Positions 1 through 8,297 of a stretch of DNA of 64,000 bases are shown piece after piece. The notes under the pieces were generated by a model that saw only the letters and a list, made by a program, of their open reading frames with translations, was not told the origin of the DNA and did not search any database. Every line of letters begins with the position of its first letter. Position 1 is the first letter of the stretch. The position numbers and the translations under genes were made by a program. Origin of the DNA: Ignavibacteria bacterium UBA2373 (GTDB taxonomy: Bacteria; Bacteroidota; Ignavibacteria; Kapaibacteriales; UBA961); the NCBI GenBank assembly GCA_002344005.1, contig DDTD01000082.1, positions 116,038-180,037 of the forward strand, written 5' to 3'.

Positions 1-375
1 AACAGGCATATATTCTTCTATATTCTTGATTTCAATATCATTTTTATAAAGTAAAGCGACATTTTGACCACGTGCCGTATTTCCTACAAAGCATTGATAT
101 GATTCAAGATATTTCATCACTTTTCGAAGTGCCTTTTCATTCTCAATTTCTTGTAAACCAATAACGTCCGCGTTCATATCTTTAATAATCTCGGCGATGC
201 GTTCATAATCAGTTTCCGAGCGTTTTTCACGGTCATTTTCACCATCGCCTAACCATGCTATATTAAATGTACCGAGAGTAACTGAGTCTCGATTTTTTAT
301 ACCGACAGAGCATGATGAAAAGAAAACTGATAATATGATAATCGCACTCGATAAATGTATAGTATTTTTTTTCAT
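1..375 (-). CDS. Endonuclease/exonuclease/phosphatase-family lipoprotein (partial, 3' end outside window)
   Basis: The ATG is at 375 on the minus strand and the frame stays open to base 1, giving about 125 residues of the N-terminus. It begins with a short hydrophobic signal ending in a lipobox-like FFSSC, so it is probably a membrane-anchored lipoprotein. It continues with GTFNIAW and a DVIGLQEIENE segment. The Asn and the Glu of these two motifs are the metal-binding signature of the EEP (DNase I-like) fold. The start overlaps the stop of proline dehydrogenase by four bases (ATGA), so the two are co-transcribed. The catalytic His and Asp expected further on lie outside the window, so nuclease versus phosphatase activity cannot be decided. 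Confidence 0.8.
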   Translation of the reverse strand, partial: MKKNTIHLSSAIIILSVFFSSCSVGIKNRDSVTLGTFNIAWLGDGENDREKRSETDYERIAEIIKDMNADVIGLQEIENEKALRKVMKYLESYQCFVGNTARGQNVALLYKNDIEIKNIEEYMPV

Positions 376-1271
376 GAGTTTGGGTTAAAAAAAGCTTTAA
401 TAACATTTCGTGCAACCGCAGGGTTTTCTTTTAAACGACGAATGGAATAGCCATACCAATCTTCGCCGAAAGGAACATAAATTCTCATACTGTGACCCGC
501 AGCAATAATAGAATCACGTTTATTTTCTCTCACGCCCAATAACATTTGAAACTCATAATGATCTTTTGCTATGTTATGCTTATTAATATATGCCATTGCA
601 AAATCAATAAGAATATCGTCATGGGTTGCTATACCTACTTTCGAAGCAGATTCCATGAGTAGATAAAAACACTCTTTATAGTTTTTTCTTATTTCTTCGG
701 GATTTTTAAAAGCAACCGATTCAGCTTCGACATAAATCCCCTTACATAAACGAATATTTGGATTATACGGTGCTAAATCTCGTATATCAGCTTGCGTCCT
801 TTTAAGATATGCTTGCAATACAACTCCACAATTCGATAATCCCTCCGCGCGCAGCTTTTTGTACGCGTTCAGTGTATCCGTTGTATATGGTGTATTTTCC
901 ATATCCATACGCACAAATATACCGTAAGAGTCAGCTTTTCTTACAATTTGTGCAATATGGTTATAACCATAATCTATATCAATACCTAATCCCAAAGAAG
1001 TTGGTTTTATGGATAGATAAGCTCGCAGATTATGGTCTTTGATTGCCTCGAGTACTGCCATTGAAGAACGAAATTCTTGCTCTGCTTGTTGTTTCGATTC
1101 AACAAATTCTCCCAAAACATCTATAGTTGCAAAAGCACCTTTTTGCTCCAGTTCCTTCGTTACTTTCACTGCTTGCGCTAATGTTGAACCTGCAATATAC
1201 TTTTTTGCTACAGATGCAACTAATGGCTTAGGCATTAATGGCAATGATTTTATAATGAGAGTATTTAACAT
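372..1271 (-). CDS. Proline dehydrogenase (PRODH domain, monofunctional)
   Basis: The 299 residues match the stand-alone bacterial FAD-dependent proline dehydrogenase (about 300 residues). This enzyme oxidises proline to pyrroline-5-carboxylate and passes electrons to quinone. Visible family blocks are TIDVLGEFV near residue 49, KPTSLGLGID near 88, RMDMENTPYT near 121, LQAYLKRTQAD near 151, LCKGIYVE near 173 and, near the C-terminus, a YVPFGEDWYGYSIRRLKENP block. The two Arg of this last block (YxxRR) bind the substrate carboxylate in the family. No P5C dehydrogenase is adjacent. It lies 28 bases downstream of tmk on the same strand and overlaps the next gene by four bases. Confidence 0.93.
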   Translation of the reverse strand: MLNTLIIKSLPLMPKPLVASVAKKYIAGSTLAQAVKVTKELEQKGAFATIDVLGEFVESKQQAEQEFRSSMAVLEAIKDHNLRAYLSIKPTSLGLGIDIDYGYNHIAQIVRKADSYGIFVRMDMENTPYTTDTLNAYKKLRAEGLSNCGVVLQAYLKRTQADIRDLAPYNPNIRLCKGIYVEAESVAFKNPEEIRKNYKECFYLLMESASKVGIATHDDILIDFAMAYINKHNIAKDHYEFQMLLGVRENKRDSIIAAGHSMRIYVPFGEDWYGYSIRRLKENPAVARNVIKAFFNPNS

Positions 1272-1299
1272 AGATTTATATAATAAGAAAAGTAAACAA

Positions 1300-1899
1300 T
1301 TATATTATGGCAGCACAAATTATCTCACTTATTTCTTCAATAGATTTCGTACCGTCAATCATAACAATTCTTTCTTTGTATTGCGCTGCCAGATGATGAT
1401 AGCCAAGACGAACATTTATGAAGAAATCATTTCCTGCATTTTCCATTCTATCTTTTTCTTCTGCCCTTTTATCCGCCCTTTGAGCTGCATTTTCTACTTG
1501 TACATCTAAAATAAATGTTATAGTAGGGAGTAAACCGTCTATTGCCATTGCATTACAAGCATCAATCATTGCAATGTCAACACCTCTTCCATACCCCTGA
1601 TAGGCAACTGTCGAATCCATATATCTATCGCAAATTACTGTAAAACCATCTTTCAAAGCCGGTTTTATCACACTACTGACTAATTGTGCCCTTGCAGCAC
1701 AGAACAATAATACTTCAGCAATGGGCGAAATATCTTCTTTACTTTGTAAAAGAGTTTCACGAATTTTTTCCGAGATTGAAGTACTGCCGGGTTCACGCAA
1801 ACAAAGAACTTTGTGTCCACAACGCTCTAAATGTTCCCTCAAAAGATTGATTTGAGTTGTTTTGCCACTTCCATCAATTCCTTCAAATGTAATAAGCAA
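1300..1899 (-). CDS. tmk: Thymidylate kinase
   Basis: This cytosolic enzyme phosphorylates dTMP to dTDP with ATP. The 199-residue length is typical. The P-loop GIDGSGKT is at residues 7-14, REPGST at 35-40, the DRY motif of the dTMP site at 91-93 followed by STVAYQG, and an Arg/Lys/Glu-rich lid near residue 140. It is the fourth gene in a minus-strand run (NUDIX, tadA, rsmI, tmk, proline dehydrogenase), 35 bases after the rsmI stop. Two TAnnTTTG-like boxes lie just upstream, so it may also have its own promoter. Confidence 0.96.
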   Translation of the reverse strand: MLITFEGIDGSGKTTQINLLREHLERCGHKVLCLREPGSTSISEKIRETLLQSKEDISPIAEVLLFCAARAQLVSSVIKPALKDGFTVICDRYMDSTVAYQGYGRGVDIAMIDACNAMAIDGLLPTITFILDVQVENAAQRADKRAEEKDRMENAGNDFFINVRLGYHHLAAQYKERIVMIDGTKSIEEISEIICAAII

Positions 1900-1916
1900 A
1901 TCAGTACTCCTCTATT

Positions 1917-1937
1917 CAAATATAATGTACAAAATTA
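1917..1937 (-). promoter_or_regulatory. Possible Bacteroidota-type -7 boxes upstream of tmk
   Basis: On the minus strand, TATATTTG (1924-1917) and TAATTTTG (1937-1930) both fit the Bacteroidota -7 consensus TAnnTTTG and lie 18-31 bases before the tmk start. No clear TTTG -33 element is seen at the usual distance. In AT-rich DNA such matches also arise by chance. Confidence 0.3.
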
Positions 1938-2639
1938 GCTATTCTCAGGACTTTGAATGCTATTACCTGAAATCACGAGCACAAATTCCCCTTTTGACAT
2001 TTCTTCGTCCGACCATTGATTCAGAAGTTCTCTTACAGTACCAACTCTATATTCTTCAAACATTTTGCTGATTTCACGCACTATAAAAACACGCCTGTTG
2101 CCTCCCCCGGCTGAGGCAAAATTATTCAATAATTCTTGTACACGTGTTGGTGCTTCATACACAATAGATGAGTATGGATGCTCAATGATTTCATGAATAA
2201 ATTTGCTGCGTGATTTCTTATGAGGCGGAAAGCCGAAAAAAGTAAAGGGTTCAGACGCTAAACCTGACATCACAATTGCGGGAATCATTGCAGTGGGTCC
2301 CGGTAAAACAGTAAGTGGAATATTCCTATCCAAACATTGGCGAATGAGGAAAGCACCCGGATCAGAGATACCCGGTGTTCCGGCATCCGACACTAATGCC
2401 ACCTTCTTATGATTATGCTCAATTTCACCTAGCAAATACTCTGCGGTTTGTTGTTCATTATGTGCATGATACGCAACCGTTTTTCGAGGAGAAATTTGAA
2501 AATGTTTTAATAATTTACCGGTTGTACGTGTATCTTCACAAGCGATAATATCAGCTTTTGCCAATGTTTTAAGGGCGCGAATAGTAATATCTTCCAAGTT
2601 ACCGACAGGTGTTGGAACAATGGTAAGTATTCCACTCAT
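1935..2639 (-). CDS. rsmI: 16S rRNA (cytidine1402-2'-O)-methyltransferase
   Basis: RsmI 2'-O-methylates C1402 in the decoding centre using SAM. The family blocks are clear: PTPVGNLEDIT at 9-19, CEDTR at 34-38 and SDAGTPGISDPG at 84-95, followed by FFGFPP and YEAPTRVQELL in the middle third. At 234 residues it is the short form, lacking the C-terminal extension of the 286-residue E. coli protein. The ATG overlaps the tadA stop by four bases, which indicates translational coupling. Confidence 0.95.
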   Translation of the reverse strand: MSGILTIVPTPVGNLEDITIRALKTLAKADIIACEDTRTTGKLLKHFQISPRKTVAYHAHNEQQTAEYLLGEIEHNHKKVALVSDAGTPGISDPGAFLIRQCLDRNIPLTVLPGPTAMIPAIVMSGLASEPFTFFGFPPHKKSRSKFIHEIIEHPYSSIVYEAPTRVQELLNNFASAGGGNRRVFIVREISKMFEEYRVGTVRELLNQWSDEEMSKGEFVLVISGNSIQSPENS

Positions 2640-3109
2640 AATTCTCTTTTTGATTTGAAAAAATACTGCAAAATCTCAGAACATTCTTTTTCCAATATTC
2701 CACCAATCATGATTGGATTATGGTTAAGCAGTGGATGTGTAGGTATGTCCATCAATGAGCCACAAGCACCGGCTTTACTGTCAAATGCGCCAAAAATCAC
2801 TCTTTGTACTCGCGAAAGGACAATTGCACCGGCACACATTGAACATGGTTCCAAAGTAACATATAAATCACATTCAGGAAGAAACTTGGAATGAAGAAAT
2901 GACATTGCCTGTTGTAAGGCTATCAATTCGGCATGAAGTAAAGCATTATTCTTTTCTTCGGTTTTATTATGAGCTTTAGCAATAATGTCGCCTTTGTAAA
3001 TGATAATGGCTCCAACTGGTATTTCATCGGCTTTTAACCCTTGTTCAGCCATCTGTAAAGCATAATGCATATTCTGCTCATGAACAAGCCGTCTTTCAGT
3101 TATTCCCAC
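2636..3109 (-). CDS. tadA: tRNA-specific adenosine deaminase (A34 to inosine)
   Basis: Converts A34 to inosine in the tRNA anticodon. Counting from the GTG at 3109, the zinc and proton-shuttle motif HAE is at residues 59-61 and the PCSMC zinc motif at 88-92. The core EIPVGAIIIYKG is present near the start. The frame is open further upstream (ATG at 3124 or 3163), but those starts run far into the NUDIX gene. GTG 3109 has GGGGAG seven bases before it and gives 157 residues, close to the family norm, so I prefer it. The end overlaps rsmI by four bases. Confidence 0.92.
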   Translation of the reverse strand: MGITERRLVHEQNMHYALQMAEQGLKADEIPVGAIIIYKGDIIAKAHNKTEEKNNALLHAELIALQQAMSFLHSKFLPECDLYVTLEPCSMCAGAIVLSRVQRVIFGAFDSKAGACGSLMDIPTHPLLNHNPIMIGGILEKECSEILQYFFKSKREL

Positions 3110-3515
3110 GCCGGAACTCCCCATTCTCTGCCAATAAATCCGGTAATCTTGTGCAGATATCAATATTTCCGTCTAAAAGATCATATTGTAAGCAATCCTC
3201 AATATCTATCCAGTGAATTTGCTCAAATACATGATTTACAATCATTCCCGAAAATTTAGTCACAAGAAAGAAATGGACATAAAAATCACCTTTATCGGGG
3301 AAAATGATTCTCTGCTTTTCTAACAATGTAAAACTTTCTACATTGATACCAAGTTCCTCTTTACATTCCCTCAAAAGAGCCGCTTCAGGTGTTTCACCTT
3401 CCTCAATCTTACCTCCGGGAAATTCCCATTTTAACCCATAACGAGCAGACTTCACTCTTTGAGAGAGTAAAACTTTATCATGATTTACAATTATTGCTAC
3501 AGAAACCCCTGTCAT
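3096..3515 (-). CDS. NUDIX hydrolase (MutT-like, (deoxy)nucleoside triphosphate pyrophosphohydrolase)
   Basis: About 139 residues from the ATG at 3515. The complete Nudix box GG-K-I-E-E-G-E-T, then RECKEELGI, lies at roughly residues 34-56 and supplies the Mg-binding Glu residues. The preceding RYGLKWEFPGG matches MutT/NUDT1-type enzymes that clear oxidised nucleotides. The exact substrate is not determined. An upstream ATG at 3563 lies inside the terminator of the preceding gene and is rejected. It is the first gene of the housekeeping run and overlaps tadA by 14 bases. Confidence 0.9.
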   Translation of the reverse strand: MTGVSVAIIVNHDKVLLSQRVKSARYGLKWEFPGGKIEEGETPEAALLRECKEELGINVESFTLLEKQRIIFPDKGDFYVHFFLVTKFSGMIVNHVFEQIHWIDIEDCLQYDLLDGNIDICTRLPDLLAENGEFRRGNN

Positions 3516-3532
3516 GTATATATCTAATGTAA

Positions 3533-3571
3533 TAAATAAAAAAACCCCTTTTGCATGAAGCAAAAGGGGTT
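3533..3571 (-). terminator. Rho-independent terminator of the 1428-residue T9SS protein gene
   Basis: A perfect 12-base inverted repeat, AACCCCTTTTGC at 3543-3554 and GCAAAAGGGGTT at 3560-3571, has a five-base loop. On the minus strand it is followed by a run of T. It sits 19 bases past the stop of the gene ending at 3590. Confidence 0.9.
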
Positions 3572-3589
3572 GAATAATCTATCAATCAA

Positions 3590-6500
3590 TTAATGATTTA
3601 CAATAAATGAATTTACTGCATTGTAAGGACCATTAACGATGCGATATTGATATAAGCCGGAACCCCAATCAGAAACATTGAAAGATGATTCATATTGACC
3701 CGGTTTGAGTAATTGATTAAGTACTGTCGCAACTAAGTTTCCATTGACATCATAGACATGAATAGAAGTGTTTGCTTCTAAACCAACAGAGAATTTAATT
3801 GTAGCTTCACCATCTACCGGATTACGCGTTATACTACCCGGATCGAAGCTTTGACCTGAGAAATTAATTGGACGCAATGTAGGTGCACAAGCCGGATTAA
3901 CTCTTACTGTACCCGGCTCATAATTAAGGGTTATACAACCAGCCCCCGGATTGCCGTTAACATCAGGATTACTTGCACGTACAATATTTAGCTCATAGGG
4001 ATCAATTACAGATGTCAATTTTTCATCAAGCAATGCTAAAGCATCAAATCTGAAGAGAACATTCGATGATTTATTTTTTGATGCTTGAAGCGTCTGATTG
4101 CTATTTGCCGGAGCACTGAACTCAATATAGAATTCATTGTTTTTACCCGGTTCCATTGTTGCTTTGTCTATGATAAATCCATCTGTAAGTGTACCTGCAG
4201 TAATAATTTTATCAGCACCGAGATGAGGATAAAGAACATCAGGATCATATTTTACTCTGATTTTGAACTGGTAAATACCCACTTCATTCAAGTTATCATC
4301 ATTAAGATATACAGGTATTCCTTTTGCTATTTCTCCCAAATCTACTGTGATGTCCGCAGTATCTTTTGCCGTAATCATGGATTCAAGTATTCTGCCTTCG
4401 CCTGTCATTTGGGCAACAAATGTCTCGCGTCCGATGGTAAGTCCTGACACTTGGTCAACCCATACTACATCAAGTTCAAGATTTGCTTCATACGTTCTTG
4501 CAGCATCAGGTGAGAAAGTTACTCTAATTTCTTGTTTTTGATCTTTTTTAGCTGTATTTATCTTGGTATCACGAGCCGTAAAATATTGTGCATCTTTACC
4601 TGAAATAACAGGAGGATTAGGGAAGGTAGCATCAACATTATCTTTAGATGTATTGTTAAAGACAACAATACCTTCTCTTGTTCCACAAGTTAATATTGGA
4701 TTGATATCAAAACCCGCAATTGTACCGGATTTTTCACTTGTTACATTTGCTTTACCCAACAACTCAGTTTGCACAGTTTCCGGCGCATCATGATTTACTT
4801 TCAAAATTGCAGTATAATTTCTGTCTGCAATTGTTGGATTGAATGTGATTGGCAAATCTAATGTCTCTCCTGTCGGAATTGTAAATGGCATTGTGAGTGT
4901 TTTTACAAACGTTTCATCGATTTTGAATGCAGCAACATCATCAGGAGTACCTTCAATACGTATGTCTGTGATTGTACCTGTTAAGGTCAAAATCATCGAA
5001 CCATCACTGGTGATTGTACTGTATTTAATTGGTGAAGTAGTATTGATTTCAAGTGTACCAAAATCAATTTGCGGTGTCATAGTAATGTGTGGTTGAACTC
5101 CAATTCCTTTAAGTGTATTCGTCGCACTCTTATCTGCTCCACCATCTTTTCCGGATAATCTCAATGTCACTTCATACGGTCTTTCACCATTACGCGTATT
5201 GACAACCCACTCCGGCTTGAAATAGACTTTATATGGACCATATTTTGTATTTGGATCTAAGCGAGTAGGTACAGAAGTTGTCGGAACAGTGAAGTAGTTA
5301 CCATCAGTACCAAGTACCTCTAATTTGGCATCGAATAAAGGAGCATTGCCAGTCGTTCCAAGTTCAATCGAGAACTCATAACCATTTGATTTTTCAGGTT
5401 CTGTTACAAAATTGTCCAATACTCGACGTTCCTTCCAATCATGACCTGTTACATAAATTTCTACATCTTCGCCTTCTCCAACCCAATCGGAATAGAGTTT
5501 ATCTTTAGTGGTATTTGCTGTAAACCATACACGTTCAGTATGTTTCACACCAACTTCACCGGCAGGAGTATATTCTACCCAGAATTCTTTTGTTTTTCCG
5601 GCTTTGAGAACAAATGGATATGTTAATTGTTCCATTTGAGGGAAATGTTTTGTATTGGCATAAGGTTGAACACCTGTAACAATAACATCCTCGCTACGAG
5701 CATTACGAATAGTAGCAACTAATCTGCGGGTTGCATTTTTTGGCAATTTGCCAAAGTCAAGATCACTTACGTGCACAATCGGAACAAATGCTTGCAAACG
5801 TAGTTCTGCAATTGGCTCCGGATAACAACTTAATTGCGCAATAAGTGAATCAAATTGTTTACCAGCATCATATGCAGTACCACATACTTGAATTTGTAAT
5901 GTTTTTTGTGGCTCAATAATAATTGGAAGTGTAAGATCTTTCACAAAAAATTCTCGCAATGAGAACTTCTGTTTTAAATCTGTAATTGTAACTGGTACTT
6001 TTCCATCATTACGTAAAGTGAGAACTCTACATTGTGTATCACCGATAGCCACTGAACCAAAATCAATAATTTTAGGGTCAGCTACTAACATTTCGGGCTC
6101 ATAATTAAACCACTGAGTGACAAATTTACCGGACATCGTAATCGCGCGAACCAATGCACGAGCGGGTCTGCGTAAATCTTCAACTGTTAACTCAAATGTT
6201 CCTTGTTTACCTTTAGGACCAAAGTCCGGTTTGCTATTAAAGATATAATTTGAAGAAGAATCAGCTATCATCTCAATGGCGAAAAGTTTTGCACATTCAA
6301 GATTGTCAGGAAGTGCTGTCGCTGTACCTTTGATATTGCCGCAAGGACCTGTTCCTTCTAAAGCTACTGAATCATCACATGGAGTAGCCATATTAAAGCC
6401 TGTCGGATAGCCATAAGCAAAACCGTCTTTTGTGTAATCCCAGTTACCATAAGCATACGCTGCAAATGGTGCTCCTTCTATTGTATGATCACCCGCAGAA

Positions 6501-7876
6501 ATTTGGGCTGCCACATAACTATACTCCGTACCCGGAACTGCTTTAATTCCACCACCAAATTTTGAACGCAATGGCACATTATCAAATTTAAGTGCATTTT
6601 CATCAGCCGCTCTGAATGTCATATACATAAAGTTGTCAAGACCATTCGGCGAATGGAACACGGCATAAGAACACCAACGTTCTTTTGGTACTAATACCAT
6701 CATCATACCGCAACCATTTCTCGAAGGATTATCAGGATTTTCACCTTTATCAACACCACTTGTGATGAATTGATTGCGCCATGCTTTACCATAATGACCA
6801 ACAAGTACAGGGAAGTTCGACTTATAAGCAGCAGAAAGTTCCATATTTGTAAGTTCAAAGTATTCTCCTGCTTTCAAACTTTTTGAAACTGTCTTATATC
6901 CTGTACCATCTTGGCGCATTTGTTGGATAATGGTTTTGTCTTTGATAGCGACAAATCGAATTAAATCACCAATATCATCAGGGTCAATATTACGAACATA
7001 GCGATTGGTGTATAAAATCGGGGCTGATACATATTCAGTTCCAAGTAACTCTTCGGGCCACAACATATCTATCAACATATTACGCATGAAATTTGCAGGG
7101 CGACCCAACATTCTTTGGCTATAACGAGGGAAAGCACCTTTGGTATGACCTGAAATAACTGCTATGGGCTTATCAGCAGTAACCAATGTACCTGTTAAAT
7201 CGCCATCAATGTGTGTGTAAGAACTTCTTTTTTCATTGTGGATAAGGAAGGTTTGTCCTTTATTCAATGTTATTTGTCCTATTTCGCCTTTTTTAACTTT
7301 TTGCGTATTGCAGGAAGGAACATAGGTAATGGAGGTTTTGTCTTGTGTTGCCGTAATAAGGATTTGTGAGGGTTTGATCTCATCTGTTTCATCTTGATAG
7401 AGGTTCAAAGTTCTATAACTTTTCCCTAACCATACAGCAGGAATTACTCGGTAAGCTTCACCTGACCAACGATATGATACAAAAACTGTCAATGAAACAG
7501 GCTCAGTTGAGGTTACATGTACACCCAGATTTTGTACTGTTTCATTAATTTTGTTCATATAGTCATCGCTCAAAGCAATCTTATGAACTTTATTCGGTGA
7601 AATATTCGCTTGGAATGTTGTCCCAAGTCCATTACAACGCCCGAAGACTTTTGTTGTTTTTTTGGAAGAAACCCAAAGTTCAACCGATGCTGCACCGCGA
7701 ACGCCCTCTGCGGGTTCTTTTGCACAATGCGGAATAGCAAAGTAGTACTCTTTACCTTCCGTAATCTCGCTTACATTGTTCTTATTTTGTGCAGAAACAA
7801 TGCCTGTAAACATTGTCCCCACAATAAGAGCTAAGAGCAGCGTTCTCAACGATTCAATTCGTAAAAAACGATTCAT
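3590..7876 (-). CDS. Large secreted protein: IgGFc-binding-type N-terminal domain, anchor-D/Ig-like repeats, T9SS C-terminal sorting domain
   Basis: The 1428-residue protein has a signal peptide (residues 1-29, ending VSAQ). An N-terminal region of about 530 residues resembles the IgGFc-binding N-terminal domain seen in bacterial surface proteins (GKEYYFAIPHC start, ADKPIAVISGH, GCGMMMVLVPKERW). Several ~100-residue segments with the 'choice-of-anchor D'/ASPM-SPD2-Hydin pattern follow (DFGSVAIGDTQCRVLTLRN, DFGKLPKNATRRLVATIRN). The last ~75 residues form a type A T9SS sorting domain (NPVDGEATIKFSV, then HVYDVNGNLVATVL, then GLYQYRIVNG). It is therefore predicted to be exported through the outer membrane. 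Ligand and function are unknown. A strong terminator follows. A paralogous N-terminus occurs in the gene at 47467-51069. Confidence 0.85.
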   Translation of the reverse strand: MNRFLRIESLRTLLLALIVGTMFTGIVSAQNKNNVSEITEGKEYYFAIPHCAKEPAEGVRGAASVELWVSSKKTTKVFGRCNGLGTTFQANISPNKVHKIALSDDYMNKINETVQNLGVHVTSTEPVSLTVFVSYRWSGEAYRVIPAVWLGKSYRTLNLYQDETDEIKPSQILITATQDKTSITYVPSCNTQKVKKGEIGQITLNKGQTFLIHNEKRSSYTHIDGDLTGTLVTADKPIAVISGHTKGAFPRYSQRMLGRPANFMRNMLIDMLWPEELLGTEYVSAPILYTNRYVRNIDPDDIGDLIRFVAIKDKTIIQQMRQDGTGYKTVSKSLKAGEYFELTNMELSAAYKSNFPVLVGHYGKAWRNQFITSGVDKGENPDNPSRNGCGMMMVLVPKERWCSYAVFHSPNGLDNFMYMTFRAADENALKFDNVPLRSKFGGGIKAVPGTEYSYVAAQISAGDHTIEGAPFAAYAYGNWDYTKDGFAYGYPTGFNMATPCDDSVALEGTGPCGNIKGTATALPDNLECAKLFAIEMIADSSSNYIFNSKPDFGPKGKQGTFELTVEDLRRPARALVRAITMSGKFVTQWFNYEPEMLVADPKIIDFGSVAIGDTQCRVLTLRNDGKVPVTITDLKQKFSLREFFVKDLTLPIIIEPQKTLQIQVCGTAYDAGKQFDSLIAQLSCYPEPIAELRLQAFVPIVHVSDLDFGKLPKNATRRLVATIRNARSEDVIVTGVQPYANTKHFPQMEQLTYPFVLKAGKTKEFWVEYTPAGEVGVKHTERVWFTANTTKDKLYSDWVGEGEDVEIYVTGHDWKERRVLDNFVTEPEKSNGYEFSIELGTTGNAPLFDAKLEVLGTDGNYFTVPTTSVPTRLDPNTKYGPYKVYFKPEWVVNTRNGERPYEVTLRLSGKDGGADKSATNTLKGIGVQPHITMTPQIDFGTLEINTTSPIKYSTITSDGSMILTLTGTITDIRIEGTPDDVAAFKIDETFVKTLTMPFTIPTGETLDLPITFNPTIADRNYTAILKVNHDAPETVQTELLGKANVTSEKSGTIAGFDINPILTCGTREGIVVFNNTSKDNVDATFPNPPVISGKDAQYFTARDTKINTAKKDQKQEIRVTFSPDAARTYEANLELDVVWVDQVSGLTIGRETFVAQMTGEGRILESMITAKDTADITVDLGEIAKGIPVYLNDDNLNEVGIYQFKIRVKYDPDVLYPHLGADKIITAGTLTDGFIIDKATMEPGKNNEFYIEFSAPANSNQTLQASKNKSSNVLFRFDALALLDEKLTSVIDPYELNIVRASNPDVNGNPGAGCITLNYEPGTVRVNPACAPTLRPINFSGQSFDPGSITRNPVDGEATIKFSVGLEANTSIHVYDVNGNLVATVLNQLLKPGQYESSFNVSDWGSGLYQYRIVNGPYNAVNSFIVNH

Positions 7877-8297
7877 GACATATACCTCTAAAAAATGAAT
7901 GTATTGTAACTAAACAAATATACAAAAGAAAAGACAAATGAACACATATTGGACAGTTTTTTTTTCGGTTCTAACTAAGAACTATATCAAGATGTTAGGA
8001 ATCCATCACTCGAATCAAGCAAAAACACAGTAACTACCACAACTATACACTCATTGTCAACGGTTGTACCTTCACACTTTATACTACTCTGCAATAACTT
8101 CGCAAATAAAAAATAGTCGCAAAAACTGAACACTATAGCAACAATGCCGGATTATTTGTAGTCATCTTTCAGTCACCAACCTTCCTATCATTAAACTACA
8201 GCTTTGACTCAAGCTAAGTCGTTCACAACTTCACAACTTATTTTTTGCAGCGATGCAATTTTGCCCTAAATGTTACAAATTTTACTACAAAGTGTGT
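7877..8297. other. 421-base intergenic region without a recognisable gene
   Basis: Lies between two minus-strand T9SS genes. Apart from the weak promoter-like box near 7915 I see AT-rich sequence, no tRNA, no convincing hairpin terminator and no conserved small gene. Confidence 0.5.
7915..7922 (-). promoter_or_regulatory. Possible TAnnTTTG -7 box for the 1428-residue protein gene
   Basis: TATATTTG on the minus strand, 38 bases before the ATG at 7876, fits the Bacteroidota -7 consensus. A TTTG lies upstream but only 12 bases away, shorter than the usual spacing, so the assignment is weak. Confidence 0.3.

Noticed and set aside
3516..3563. Longer start for the NUDIX gene at 3563
   Set aside because: It would begin inside the perfect terminator hairpin of the upstream gene; the ATG at 3515 gives the normal family N-terminus.
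4085..5626. Plus-strand open frames opposite the 1428-residue gene
   Set aside because: They are antisense shadows without domains; the minus-strand gene is continuous and has a signal peptide and sorting domain.
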